Positions 24,839 to 34,156 of a stretch of DNA of 40,639 bases are shown piece after piece. The notes under the pieces are model-generated. The model had not been told where the DNA came from and did no database searches. It saw nothing but the letters and a program-made list of their open reading frames with translations. Positions within the stretch are counted from its first letter, which is position 1; each line of letters starts with the position of its first letter. The position numbers and the translations under genes were made by a program. Source of the stretch: Muribaculaceae bacterium (GTDB lineage: Bacteria > Bacteroidota > Bacteroidia > Bacteroidales > Muribaculaceae); NCBI GenBank assembly GCA_017449785.1, contig JAFTFA010000186.1:1-40639 (forward strand), written 5' to 3'.

Positions 24839-26186
24839 TTTTAGCAGGTATTTCGGTTGGATTCTCGGCGTCGAGGCCCTCGATGATGGGGACCTCCTCG
24901 ACCTTAATATTCTTGTTATCCTGATTGGCAATCGTGCGACTCACACTCAACATCACGCCAAAGGCGGCACAGATGGCCAGCATCGACGATCCACCCATCG
25001 AGATGAGGGGCAGGGGCTGACCCGAAACGGGGAACACGCCCACGTTGATGGCGATGTGGAACAGCGCCTGGAAGGTGATGTAGGACGCCATACCGATGAC
25101 CAGCAGCGACGGCAGCACTCGCTTGCTGCGCCTGACGATCATCGACGCCCTGCCCAGCAGGGACAGATAGAGCGCGATCACAAACAGACCGCCAAAGAAG
25201 CCCGTCTCCTCGACAATGATCGAGAAGATGTAGTCGCTGAAGGCCAGCGGCAGACGGCTGCACTCGCGGGAGCGTCCCACACCGACGCCGACCAGGCCGC
25301 CATTGGCCTGGGCCATGCGGGAGAACATCTCCTGCTGATTCTCGGCAGTGATGGGGTCATAGACCAGCGAGTCACGACGGAGCCACTTCTGGATGCGACC
25401 CATGCGCATGTTTTCACGTTTCACCTCCTTCTTTCCCGAGGGGGTCGCCAGCAGTTCCTCGGCTTGCTCGCGGTCGATGCCGGGCTGGGATGCCTGCACC
25501 TCCTGGATGAGCTGTTCCTTGTCGTCGTTGAGGCTCTTGATGATGACGTAGCCGCCGGCAATGAAGCCAAAGAACACAAAGAAGATCACAAACTTCTTGA
25601 CGTGGGCGCCGCCGATCAGCAACATCGACGCACTGATGCTGAAGAGCAGCAGCATGTTGGTCAAGCCGCTCTGGTACATCATTCCGCAATAGATAGCGAC
25701 CACGATGATGGTCCACAACAATCCGCGCTTGGTGATGTCCTTGTTCTTCTGCGACTTGGCCAGGATATAGGACAACAGCGTGACAATCGACAACTTGGCA
25801 AACTCCGACGGCTGTATCGACGGCAAGCCGGGGATGATGGTCATTGAGCGACGAGCACCATTGATGAGGTCACCGAACTTCATCACATACAACAGACTGA
25901 CGACCGAGAATATCGCCAGTATCGGCACTGCCAAATAGAGGAACCACGTCCTGTTGTAGTTCACGTGCAGCAGGCCGATGGCGAGCAGGGCACCGACGCC
26001 CAGGAACAGGCATTGCTTGATCAGGGGTGCATACAGGCCGACCTTAGCGACCTCGCGGCTTGACGCGCTGTAGCTCTCAATGATCGAGATAATCATCAGC
26101 ATGATGAAGATGCCCCAGATCCAGGGATCGCCATACTTGCGCGATATCTCGTGGTATTTAGTAATAGGAACTTCGTTCTGAGCCAT
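24825..26186 (-). CDS. ftsW: Lipid II polymerase FtsW (SEDS family)
   Basis: 453 residues with about ten membrane helices. SEDS features include IPGLPSIQPSEFAKLSIVTLLSYILA, the block FSDYIFSIIVEETGFFGG, and the closing VSGQPLPLISMGGSSMLAICAAFG. With FtsI it makes septal peptidoglycan. A long soluble loop (about residues 215-290) between helices is highly charged (QEVQASQPGIDREQAEELLATP, then KKEVKRENMRMGRIQKWLRRD) and longer than in E. coli FtsW. The gene follows murD by 34 bases and overlaps murG. Confidence 0.95.
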   Translation of the reverse strand: MAQNEVPITKYHEISRKYGDPWIWGIFIMLMIISIIESYSASSREVAKVGLYAPLIKQCLFLGVGALLAIGLLHVNYNRTWFLYLAVPILAIFSVVSLLYVMKFGDLINGARRSMTIIPGLPSIQPSEFAKLSIVTLLSYILAKSQKNKDITKRGLLWTIIVVAIYCGMMYQSGLTNMLLLFSISASMLLIGGAHVKKFVIFFVFFGFIAGGYVIIKSLNDDKEQLIQEVQASQPGIDREQAEELLATPSGKKEVKRENMRMGRIQKWLRRDSLVYDPITAENQQEMFSRMAQANGGLVGVGVGRSRECSRLPLAFSDYIFSIIVEETGFFGGLFVIALYLSLLGRASMIVRRSKRVLPSLLVIGMASYITFQALFHIAINVGVFPVSGQPLPLISMGGSSMLAICAAFGVMLSVSRTIANQDNKNIKVEEVPIIEGLDAENPTEIPAKNVWK

Positions 26187-26220
26187 GGGTAGAATGGGGA
26201 TAAATCATTAATACTCTATA

Positions 26221-27579
26221 TCACTTACCAGCCTTGAATTTCTTGACACACTCCTTGAACTGGTTGCCGCGGTCGGCCATGCCGTTGAACAGGTCGAAGC
26301 TGGCACAGCAGGGCGACAGCAGCACGGTGTGGCCCTCGTGGGCCAGGCTGCGGCATTTGTCCATGCACTCGCCCATGCTACGGGCATCGGTCACCACGGG
26401 CACCTTGCCGTCGAAGAAGGCGTGCAGCTTGTCGTTGTCCAGGCCCAGGCAGACGATGGCCGTCACCTTCTCCTTGACCAGGGCCTCAATCTCGGTGTAG
26501 TCGTTCCCCTTATCGACGCCGCCCAGGATGAGCACACAAGGCTCGTTGACGCTCTCGAGGGCATACCAGCAGGCATCCACGTTGGTGGCCTTGCTGTCGT
26601 TGATGTAGCGCACGCCGTCCACCGTATCGACATACTCCAGGCGGTGGGGAACGGCCTCAAAGTCGGCCAGCGCCTCGCGGATGACGTCCTTGCGGATGTC
26701 AAACACCTGGGCCGACAGGCCGGCAGCCATCGTGTTATAGACATTGTGCAGCCCCTTGAGGGAGAGCTGGTCGCGAGGAACGTCCCACTTGTCGCCACCC
26801 AGGTTGAAGTGGAGCATGCCGTCGTGCAGCCAGGCGGCATTGCTGTCGTCATCGTCGGCGGTGAAGCTCAGCAGGCGAGACTCCAGGTGGTGCTGGCGCA
26901 GCTGCTCGGCAATCACGGGGTCGTTCTTCCAGAAGATGAAGGAATCCTCGCCCGTCTGGTTGCGCGTGATGCGGAACTTGGCGGCGACATAGTTCTCCAT
27001 CTTGTAGTCATAGCGGTCCAGGTGGTCGGGGGTGATGTTGAGCAGGACAGCCACATTGGCCTTGAAGTCATACATGTTGTCGAGCTGGAAGCTGCTCAGC
27101 TCGATGACATACACGTCATGGTGCTCGGTAGCCACCTGCAGCGCCAGGCTGCGGCCCACGTTGCCCGCCAGACCCACGTTCAGGCCCGCCTTCTTGAAAA
27201 TGTGGTAGGTGAGCTTGGTGGTCGTCGTCTTGCCGTTGCTGCCGGTGATGCACACCATCTTAGCATCGGTATAACGGCCGGCAAACTCGATCTCGCTCAC
27301 GATGGGGATGCCGCGCTCGATGGCCTGGGCCACCATGGGGGCCGTATCGGGGATGCCGGGACTCTTGACAATCTCGTCGGCATTGAGAATCTTCTCGGGG
27401 GTGTGTCCTCCCTCTTCCCAGGCGATGTCATACTGGTTGAGCAGGTCCTTGTAGGACTGAGAGATGCTGCCGGCATCGCTCAGCCACACGTCCATGCCCT
27501 TGACCCTGGCGAGCACTGCGGCACCCGCGCCGCTCTCGCCACCGCCCAAAACTACTAATCGCTTTGTCATAGCTGTCAT
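26221..27579 (-). CDS. murD: UDP-N-acetylmuramoyl-L-alanine--D-glutamate ligase
   Basis: 452 residues. N-terminal dinucleotide-like motif VVLGGGESGAGAA, ATP P-loop CITGSNGKTTTTKL (113-120), LNITPDHLDRYDYKMENYVAAK, and the C-terminal domain with YINDSKATNVDA and LILGGVDKGNDYTEI. It adds D-glutamate to UDP-MurNAc-L-Ala in the cytoplasm. The start could be either MTAMTKRL at 27579 or the internal MTKRL nine bases later. It lies between mraY (34 bases) and ftsW (34 bases). Confidence 0.97.
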   Translation of the reverse strand: MTAMTKRLVVLGGGESGAGAAVLARVKGMDVWLSDAGSISQSYKDLLNQYDIAWEEGGHTPEKILNADEIVKSPGIPDTAPMVAQAIERGIPIVSEIEFAGRYTDAKMVCITGSNGKTTTTKLTYHIFKKAGLNVGLAGNVGRSLALQVATEHHDVYVIELSSFQLDNMYDFKANVAVLLNITPDHLDRYDYKMENYVAAKFRITRNQTGEDSFIFWKNDPVIAEQLRQHHLESRLLSFTADDDDSNAAWLHDGMLHFNLGGDKWDVPRDQLSLKGLHNVYNTMAAGLSAQVFDIRKDVIREALADFEAVPHRLEYVDTVDGVRYINDSKATNVDACWYALESVNEPCVLILGGVDKGNDYTEIEALVKEKVTAIVCLGLDNDKLHAFFDGKVPVVTDARSMGECMDKCRSLAHEGHTVLLSPCCASFDLFNGMADRGNQFKECVKKFKAGK

Positions 27580-27613
27580 TTATCTATATTATTTGGTGCT
27601 AACTTGTTGAGTA

Positions 27614-28873
27614 TTATCTGATTTTGAGAGTCACAAAGGTCAAAGCCGCCAGCAGGATGCTCACCAGGAAGAAACGCATCACGATCTTGGCCTCGGGGAT
27701 GCGATGGTCAGGGGTCTTGATCTTGTAGTCCCACGTGAGCTTGGCCGGGTCGGCGGTGAAGTGGTGGTGCAGGGGCGTCATCTTGAACAGGCGCATGTTC
27801 TTGCCCTTGTGGCGCTTGACATACCACACCTGCATGATGACCGACAGCTCCTCGATGAGGAAGATGCCGCACAGCAGGGGGATGAGCCACTCCTTGCGGA
27901 TGAGGACGGCAAACACCGCGATGATGCCGCCCAGGCACAGGCTACCCGTGTCGCCCATGAAGACCTGGGCCGGGTAGGAATTGTACCACAGGAAGCCGAT
28001 TGTCGCGCCGATGAAGGCGGCGGCATACACTACCAGTTCGCTGCTATCCGGGATATACATGATATTCAGGTAGGATGAATAGATGACGTTGCCACCCAGA
28101 TAGCACATGATGGCCAGGGCAACGCCAATGATCGCCGAGGTGCCTGTCGCCAGGCCGTCCACGCCGTCGGTCAGGTTGGCACCGTTGCTCACGGCCGTGA
28201 TGACAAAGATGGTCACCAGGATGAACAGGATCCAGCCGCCGGTCTGCTTGTACTTGCCCATCCAGCCGGTGAAGTAGGCATAGTCGAAGTTGTGGTTCTT
28301 GACAAACGGCAGGGTGGTCTTGGTCGCCTTGACCGCCTGGGACTTGTGCACCTCGACCAGTTCGGGGGTCTCGTTGCGGTTGGTGACATGGACGTTCTCG
28401 TTCATCACGATGGCGGGGCTCAGGTACATGGTCAGGCCCACGATGATGCCCAGACCCACCTGGCCGACGATCTTGAACTTGCCCTTGAGGCCCTCCTTGT
28501 TGTGATGGAAGACCTTGATGTAGTCGTCGGCAAAGCCCAGGGCGCCGCACCACAGGGTGGAGACGATCATGAGCAGCATGTACACGTTGTTGAGCTTGCC
28601 CAGCAGCAGGCAGGGTACCAGGATCGAGATGATGATGATGATACCGCCCATGGTGGGAGTTCCCTGCTTGGCTGAGTTGCCGCCCAGTTTCTCCTCGCGC
28701 TCCTTGTCACACATCTGGCGCTCCTTGAGCTTGAAGATGATGCGACGGCCGATGACGATACCGATAAACAACGACAGGATAAAGGCAAAGCCCGACCTGA
28801 AGGTGATGTACTCAAACAATCGCGCTCCGGGCACGTGGGAGTCTTGCAGGTAGTGGAAAAGATGGTATAACAT
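27614..28873 (-). CDS. mraY: Phospho-N-acetylmuramoyl-pentapeptide transferase
   Basis: 419 residues, about ten membrane helices. Diagnostic motifs: KQGTPTMGGIIII, GALGFADDYIKV, NGANLTDGVDGLATG, VFMGDTGSLCLGG and MTPLHHHF. It transfers phospho-MurNAc-pentapeptide to undecaprenyl phosphate, forming lipid I. It is longer than E. coli MraY (360) because of an insertion of about 60 residues (about 155-215) between FADDYIK and NGANLTDG, containing VTNRNETPELVEVHKSQAVK; I believe this is usual in Bacteroidota. It starts 42 bases after murE. Confidence 0.97.
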   Translation of the reverse strand: MLYHLFHYLQDSHVPGARLFEYITFRSGFAFILSLFIGIVIGRRIIFKLKERQMCDKEREEKLGGNSAKQGTPTMGGIIIIISILVPCLLLGKLNNVYMLLMIVSTLWCGALGFADDYIKVFHHNKEGLKGKFKIVGQVGLGIIVGLTMYLSPAIVMNENVHVTNRNETPELVEVHKSQAVKATKTTLPFVKNHNFDYAYFTGWMGKYKQTGGWILFILVTIFVITAVSNGANLTDGVDGLATGTSAIIGVALAIMCYLGGNVIYSSYLNIMYIPDSSELVVYAAAFIGATIGFLWYNSYPAQVFMGDTGSLCLGGIIAVFAVLIRKEWLIPLLCGIFLIEELSVIMQVWYVKRHKGKNMRLFKMTPLHHHFTADPAKLTWDYKIKTPDHRIPEAKIVMRFFLVSILLAALTFVTLKIR

Positions 28874-28915
28874 AATCTTTCAGCAATTATTGATGCTTCT
28901 ACTTGTGGTTAATAA

Positions 28916-30379
28916 TCAATTGGTTTCGCCGGCAAACACTTCCTCGACCTGCTCGCGGTCGTCGAAGTGGTGCTTCACGCCCTGGATCTCCTGATAGTTC
29001 TCATGGCCCTTGCCGGCAATGAGAACGACGTCGCCGGGCTGGGCCAGCTGGCAGGCCGTGCGGATGGCCTGGCGGCGGTCGGTGATGGTCAGCGTGCGGG
29101 GACGGGCATCGTCGGGGAGGCCCACCTCCATCTGGCGCAGGATCTCGTCGGGATCCTCGGTGCGCGGGTTGTCGCTGGTGAGCACGACACGGTCGCTGCG
29201 CACGGCAGCCTCGCGGGCCATCATGGGCCGCTTGCCGGCATCGCGGTCGCCACCGCAGCCACAGACGGTGATGATGTGCCCACTGGTGCCCACCACCTCG
29301 CGGATGGTGTCCAGCACATTGACCAGGGCATCGGGCGTGTGGGCATAGTCCACGATGGCGGTGTAGCCGCGCGGCGAACTCAGCGTCTGGAAACGGCCGG
29401 CCACGGGCACGAGCAGGCTCATCTTGACGAGCACCTGCTGCGGGTCAAAGCCCAGCAGCAGCGAGGCACCATAGACCGACAGCAGATTGTAGGCATTGAA
29501 GCGGCCCGTAAAGAGCACCTCGACCTGATTGCCGTTGAGTTCGAGCGTGGTACCGTCCAGGCGTGACTCGACGATGCGGCCCTTGAAGTCGGCCATCGAG
29601 CGCAACGAGTAGTGGTACTTGTCGGCGCGGGTGTTCTGCAACATCACGTCGCCCACCTTGTCGTCGGCATTGACCAGGGCGAACGCCCCCGCGGGCAGCG
29701 CGTCAAAGAACATCTTCTTGGCAGCGATGTAGTTGTCCACCGTCTTGTGGAAGTCCATGTGGTCGCGGGTCAGGTTGGTGAAGATGCCGCCGGCAAAGGT
29801 GATGCCCTCGATGCGGCGCTGTACACACGCGTGGGAGCTCACCTCCATGAAGGCATACTCGCATCCCGCCTCGACCATCTCGTGCAACAGGCGGTTGAGG
29901 GTCAGGTGGTCGGGGGTCGTCTGCTTGGCTTCCTGCTCGACGGTGTCGATGACGTTCTTGACCGTGGAGAGCAGGCCGGCCTTGTAACCCATCAGGCGCG
30001 CCATCTCATAGAGGAGCGTGGCCGTCGTGGTCTTGCCGTTGGTGCCGGTGACGCCGACCAGGCGCAGGCGGCGCGAGGGGTGGTCAAACCACTCGTCGGC
30101 CAGTCGAGACAGGGCAATCACGCTGTTCTCGACCTGTATGTAGGTGACGTCATCCTTCATCTCGGCGGGCAGTTCCTCGCAGACGATAGCGCGCGCTCCG
30201 GCGGCCACCACGTCGCCGATGAAGCGATGGGAATCGACGGCGACGCCCTTGACGGCGACAAACATAACGCCCTCACGGCTCTGGCGCGAGTCGTTGATGA
30301 CATCGGTTATTTCTACCTGGGTGCTGCCCACCACGCGCTGTGGATTGATGGCAGCCAGTAACTGTGACAATATTTTCAT
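28916..30379 (-). CDS. murE: UDP-N-acetylmuramoyl-L-alanyl-D-glutamate--2,6-diaminopimelate ligase
   Basis: 487 residues from ATG 30379 (MKILSQLLAAINPQ); the open frame continues upstream to 30787 but that part is the antisense-like shadow of ftsI and is not believable. P-loop GTNGKTTT at 112-119, YAFMEVSSHA, TRDHMDFH, and DNPRTEDP near residue 403; the DNPR motif marks specificity for meso-diaminopimelate, agreeing with dapF and lysA in the same window. It starts 13 bases after the ftsI stop. Confidence 0.97.
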   Translation of the reverse strand: MKILSQLLAAINPQRVVGSTQVEITDVINDSRQSREGVMFVAVKGVAVDSHRFIGDVVAAGARAIVCEELPAEMKDDVTYIQVENSVIALSRLADEWFDHPSRRLRLVGVTGTNGKTTTATLLYEMARLMGYKAGLLSTVKNVIDTVEQEAKQTTPDHLTLNRLLHEMVEAGCEYAFMEVSSHACVQRRIEGITFAGGIFTNLTRDHMDFHKTVDNYIAAKKMFFDALPAGAFALVNADDKVGDVMLQNTRADKYHYSLRSMADFKGRIVESRLDGTTLELNGNQVEVLFTGRFNAYNLLSVYGASLLLGFDPQQVLVKMSLLVPVAGRFQTLSSPRGYTAIVDYAHTPDALVNVLDTIREVVGTSGHIITVCGCGGDRDAGKRPMMAREAAVRSDRVVLTSDNPRTEDPDEILRQMEVGLPDDARPRTLTITDRRQAIRTACQLAQPGDVVLIAGKGHENYQEIQGVKHHFDDREQVEEVFAGETN

Positions 30380-30392
30380 GATCAATGGTGAT

Positions 30393-32546
30393 TTAGGAAT
30401 TTCTGAGTTTGAGGTTGATGCGTTCTCCGCGGGCGAAGTGCGAACCGGCCGAGAGGCTCTGGGACACGACCATGCCCGAGCCCGAGATCGACACCCTGAG
30501 GCCGGATTTCTCCAGGATGCGGATGGCCTCGCGGATGTCCAGCCCGATGACGTTGGGCACGCCGCTCTCGACCCGCGTGGGACGGGCAAAGCGGTGGGCG
30601 GAGCCCAGGTTGAGGCTGCGCTGCAGGCGGTTGTTCTTGCTGTCGCCCATCGAGGCGAACAGCGTGGGATAGGGCTTGGAGTCCTCCTTCTTCTTGTCGT
30701 CGGCCTTCTTGCCATTCTTGTCCTTGCCGGCGTTGGCATAGTCGGGCGCGTCGCCCAGCAAGCCATGGGCATACATCTTGCAGGCAATGTTCTTCATCAC
30801 CAGGCCACTGCTGGCACCGGCACCGCGGTCGGCCCCCAGCATGAGGACGATGCAGGAGTACTTGGGCTTCTCGTAGGGGAAGAAGCCGCAGAAGGCGAGA
30901 CGCTTCCTCGCGCCATACTTGCCGTTGACGACCTCAAAGGCGGTACCCGTCTTGCCGGCGATCTCCACATTGTCGTCCTGCACCCAGTGGCGCGCGGTAC
31001 CGTGGTCGCCCCACACCACATCGTGGAGCATGAGGCGCAGCTTGGCGGCATTCTCGGGGCTGCACACCTGCTTGCGGATGTAGGTCACGGGAATGATGGA
31101 GTCGGGTTCGCCCTCGCGGGAGAGCTTGGTGAACAGGCGGGGACGCACATACTTGCCGTCGTTGGCAATGGCGTTGTACATGGCCAGGGTGCACAGCGGC
31201 GGGATGCGGGTGCCGTAGCCATAGGCCTGGCGGGAAAGCACCACGCGGCCACCGTCCTTGACGTCGGCATTGCTGAACTCGGGCGTCTGCTCACCGGCGA
31301 TACCCAGATGGAAGGGCTCAAAGAAGCCCATCTCCTCCAGGCGAGCCTTGAAGGCGGGCGGGTTGGAGCCATACTTCTGGGTGATGATCTTGGCCATGCC
31401 GATGTTGGACGAGGTCTCGATGATCTGGCGAGCCGTCCTGGTGGCGCCGCCATGGGAGTCGGTGATGGGATTGCCGCCGGCATAGGCCCACGACGAGCCC
31501 GTCACCCACGGCTTCTCGATGTCGGTGACAATGCCGTCCTCGAGCGCGACCATCATCGAGATGGTCTTGACCACCGAGCCCGGCTCGAAGCCCAGCACGG
31601 CATAGTTGATGCCCTCGACATAGACGTTGGGGTCATCCTCGCTGCGCTTGAGGTTGCTGATGGCCTTGATGTCGCCAGTGGCCACCTCCATGAGGACACA
31701 TGTGCCCCACTCGGCCCCGGTCTCGATGCACATGTCGTTGAGCTCGTGCTCCACGATGTCCTGCAACTGGACGTTGATGGTCGTGGTGATGTCATAGCCC
31801 TTGACGGCGGGAACGCTCTCGACGGGCACGATGGCATTGGTCAACTGCAAGTGGCGGGCAATGCCCGGCTTGCCGTAGAGCAGGGTGTCGAGCGCGCGCT
31901 CCAGTCCCGAGATGCCGTGGCTGCGCGTGCTGTCGAGGTTGCCGATACTGCGTGCGGCCATCGAGCCGTAGGGTTTCTTGCGCAGGGGGACCTTCTCGCA
32001 ATAGAAGCCCGACTCATTCTTGGGCTTCCTGAAGAAGGGGAAACTGTGCAGCCGCTCATACTCGCGGTGGGTGAGCAACTGGGGGAAGAGGCGATAGGAG
32101 TGCTTGTAGCGCGGCTTCTGCTTCTTGTCGGCCGGGTTGGCGGCATCGAGGATCGCCTGGCGGTCGTTGGTGATCTTTTCGCGCCACTGGGCAGGGGTCC
32201 TCGAGCTGTCGAAGGCGGCAAGGCTGTCGCACAGCGGGCCGATGTATTTCTTCAACGTGTCGGTCGAGATGCCCTGCGAGAGCCAGTCCACGCGTGCGAT
32301 ATAGTACTCCAGGTTGGCAGCCAGCTCGGTGCCGTTGTCGGCCAGGAGCTTGCCGCGCTCGGGGTTGGTGTACATGATGCTGTCAAGCACCGTGTGGGCC
32401 TTCTTGTTCCACAATGGCGCCTGGACCACCGTGAGCTTGAACATGTTCCACACGATGGCGAGCGAGAAGAGCAGCATGAATCCCACTACCACCATGTAAC
32501 GCCACAGGATGTGCCGCTTGTTGTTCTGTTTCTTTGCTTTTGCCAT
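30393..32546 (-). CDS. ftsI: Septal peptidoglycan transpeptidase (class B PBP, FtsI) with C-terminal PASTA domain
   Basis: 717 residues. N-terminal membrane helix (about 16-36), a dimerisation domain, then the transpeptidase domain with SVVK (serine near residue 322), SSN (in IETSSNIGMAKI, about 377) and KTG (AGKTGTAFEV, about 531). A lysine/aspartate-rich linker (NAGKDKNGKKADDKKKEDSK) leads to a single PASTA domain (about 662-717, VPNVIGLDIREAIRILEKSG). It cross-links septal wall with FtsW. The single PASTA domain makes it longer than E. coli FtsI (588). It follows ftsL by 36 bases and is followed by murE after 13. Confidence 0.95.
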   Translation of the reverse strand: MAKAKKQNNKRHILWRYMVVVGFMLLFSLAIVWNMFKLTVVQAPLWNKKAHTVLDSIMYTNPERGKLLADNGTELAANLEYYIARVDWLSQGISTDTLKKYIGPLCDSLAAFDSSRTPAQWREKITNDRQAILDAANPADKKQKPRYKHSYRLFPQLLTHREYERLHSFPFFRKPKNESGFYCEKVPLRKKPYGSMAARSIGNLDSTRSHGISGLERALDTLLYGKPGIARHLQLTNAIVPVESVPAVKGYDITTTINVQLQDIVEHELNDMCIETGAEWGTCVLMEVATGDIKAISNLKRSEDDPNVYVEGINYAVLGFEPGSVVKTISMMVALEDGIVTDIEKPWVTGSSWAYAGGNPITDSHGGATRTARQIIETSSNIGMAKIITQKYGSNPPAFKARLEEMGFFEPFHLGIAGEQTPEFSNADVKDGGRVVLSRQAYGYGTRIPPLCTLAMYNAIANDGKYVRPRLFTKLSREGEPDSIIPVTYIRKQVCSPENAAKLRLMLHDVVWGDHGTARHWVQDDNVEIAGKTGTAFEVVNGKYGARKRLAFCGFFPYEKPKYSCIVLMLGADRGAGASSGLVMKNIACKMYAHGLLGDAPDYANAGKDKNGKKADDKKKEDSKPYPTLFASMGDSKNNRLQRSLNLGSAHRFARPTRVESGVPNVIGLDIREAIRILEKSGLRVSISGSGMVVSQSLSAGSHFARGERINLKLRNS

Positions 32547-32582
32547 AGCGTAATTACTGTAAACTTAATGGGGTTGATATTT

Positions 32583-32948
32583 TTACTTGCCGGAATCGGA
32601 ATGTAACTGATAGGGGGGCACGTCGGGGGCGGCGAGGCCCAGATGGCGCTCGCGGACCATGCGGGTCATCTCGCTCTCTCGGATCATGGAGTTGTAGGTC
32701 GCGCTCGACGAGATCAGGTCGGTCTGGGCATTGAGCAGATCGTTCTTCTGCAACGACAGGAGTTCCTGCAGACTGCTCTGGCAGGCAAACTTGTTGCCGA
32801 TGTAGGCAAGTGCCATGGCCATGACAAAGACGACATAGATCCAATTGCGCTTGAAGAAGTCAAGCGAGAAGATGCGGCCTTGAAGAATGACCCTGCGGGC
32901 TTTTTTCCCTGAGGCTGCGGCGCTGTTGGTGTTACTGTTTTCACTCAT
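32583..32948 (-). CDS. ftsL: FtsL-like cell division protein
   Basis: 121 residues. A basic cytoplasmic N-terminus (GKKARRVILQGR) and one membrane helix (about residues 36-53, WIYVVFVMAMALAYIGN) precede a periplasmic helical segment with heptad-like character (LQELLSLQKNDLLNAQTDLISSSATYNSMIRESEM). Size, topology and position between rsmH and ftsI identify it as the FtsL-like subunit of the divisome rather than sequence identity, which is always weak in this family. Spacing is 54 bases after rsmH and 36 before ftsI. Confidence 0.85.
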   Translation of the reverse strand: MSENSNTNSAAASGKKARRVILQGRIFSLDFFKRNWIYVVFVMAMALAYIGNKFACQSSLQELLSLQKNDLLNAQTDLISSSATYNSMIRESEMTRMVRERHLGLAAPDVPPYQLHSDSGK

Positions 32949-33002
32949 GTTCTTGACAGTGTTGATTGACTACTACTTGTTGCTATAGGTTATTGATGGG
33001 GA

Positions 33003-33920
33003 TTACACTTCATTGCTCGAGGGCATGAGCTCGGCAACGCGCAGCTTGGCACTGCGGGAGCGGGGATTGCGCGCCACCTCGTCGGCCGTGGGCACGATGA
33101 CCTTGCCGGTCACCACTCGCCATGGCGTGGAAACGCGACCATAGAAGTCCTTGTGCTGCCGGCCCTCAACGTTGCCGCTGCGCATGAAGTTCTTGACCAG
33201 GCGGTCCTCCAGCGAGTGGTAGGTGATGATGGCCAGGCGGCCGCCGGGACTGAGCACCTCGACGGACTGGGCCAGCAACTTGCGCAGGGCGTCCAGTTCA
33301 CCGTTGACCTCGATGCGCAGGGCCTGGAAAATCATCGAGAGCTCCTTCTTCTCCTGGGCAGCCTTGACCAGCGGGCGGACGGCGGCCAGCAGTTCGCCGG
33401 TCGTGGACAGCGGGCGGGCCTTGACGATGGCCGAGGCCAGACGCCTCGACTGCCGCAACTCGCCGTAGAGGTAGAGCACATCGGCCAGACGCTCCTCGCT
33501 GTAGGTGTTCAACAGCTCGCGGGCAGTGAAGGCGGCGCTGCGGTTCATGCGCATGTCCAGGGGCGCGTCGGCACGGAAGGTGAACCCCCTCTCCACGTCG
33601 TCGAAGTGGTGGAACGACACTCCCAGGTCGGCAATGATGCCATCCACCTTGTCGATGCCGTAGTAGCGCAAGAAGTTCTGCATGTAGGCAAAATTGCCGT
33701 GTGCAAATGTAAATCTCGGGTCATCCAGGCGGTTTTGCCAGGCATCCATGTCCTGATCCATGCCGACGAGACGGCCTCCTTCTCCCAGATGCTCGAGAAT
33801 GGCACGGCTGTGGCCGCCGCCACCAAAGGTGGCGTCAACATAGGTGCCCGCAGGCTTGATGGCAAGCCCGTCAATGCTCTGGTCGAGCAGCGCAGGTATG
33901 TGATATACAAGTGGTTGCAT
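33003..33920 (-). CDS. rsmH: 16S rRNA (cytosine(1402)-N(4))-methyltransferase
   Basis: 305 residues from ATG 33920 (MQPLVYHIPALLDQSIDGL); the open frame upstream to 34013 crosses the promoter region and lacks family similarity. The SAM-binding motif YVDATFGGGGHSRAIL is at residues 27-42, followed by DGIIADLGVSFHHFDDVERGF, LRIEVNGELDALRK and ITYHSLEDRLVKNFM, all diagnostic. It methylates C1402 of 16S rRNA. It heads the dcw run here; mraZ, which normally precedes it, is absent. A -7 box lies at 33975-33982. Confidence 0.97.
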   Translation of the reverse strand: MQPLVYHIPALLDQSIDGLAIKPAGTYVDATFGGGGHSRAILEHLGEGGRLVGMDQDMDAWQNRLDDPRFTFAHGNFAYMQNFLRYYGIDKVDGIIADLGVSFHHFDDVERGFTFRADAPLDMRMNRSAAFTARELLNTYSEERLADVLYLYGELRQSRRLASAIVKARPLSTTGELLAAVRPLVKAAQEKKELSMIFQALRIEVNGELDALRKLLAQSVEVLSPGGRLAIITYHSLEDRLVKNFMRSGNVEGRQHKDFYGRVSTPWRVVTGKVIVPTADEVARNPRSRSAKLRVAELMPSSNEV

Positions 33921-33974
33921 TATTTTAAAACTTTTGCCGTTGAGTGTTTTCCTCTCCCTCGTTTTTTGGGACTT

Positions 33975-34007
33975 CAAAGGTACTGCTTTTTTTTGAATAA
34001 TTTGCAA
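33975..34007 (-). promoter_or_regulatory. Promoter candidate for the dcw operon (rsmH)
   Basis: On the minus strand TTG (34007-34005) is followed after 22 bases by TACCTTTG (33982-33975). Transcription would start near 33968, with a leader of about 50 bases before the rsmH ATG. Confidence 0.5.
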
Positions 34008-34044
34008 TTCCAAACCATCAAATTTACATTCCAGAAGTTATTTT

Positions 34045-34066
34045 TTATTAACAGGCCTGTTAATAA
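34045..34066. promoter_or_regulatory. Perfect 22-base palindrome, candidate operator
   Basis: TTATTAACAGG followed directly by its reverse complement CCTGTTAATAA: eleven paired bases on each side and no spacer. It lies upstream of the rsmH promoter and some 200 bases upstream of the lysA box. The symmetry without a loop favours a protein-binding site over an RNA hairpin. Confidence 0.6.
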
Positions 34067-34156
34067 CCTGCCATCACAAACTAAGTCACTGATTATCAAA
34101 ATGGTTGTCAGAAATTTACAACTGCAAAATTTTGCGCCCCAAAAGATTGTATTTCA

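Noticed and set aside
30380..30787. N-terminal extension of murE
   Set aside because: The extra 136 residues overlap ftsI and are Pro/Arg/Ser/Thr-rich without similarity; ATG 30379 gives a normal MurE.
30144..32606. An 820-codon open frame on the plus strand
   Set aside because: It is antisense to ftsI and murE, has no recognisable motifs, and its composition is that of the complement of GC-rich coding sequence.
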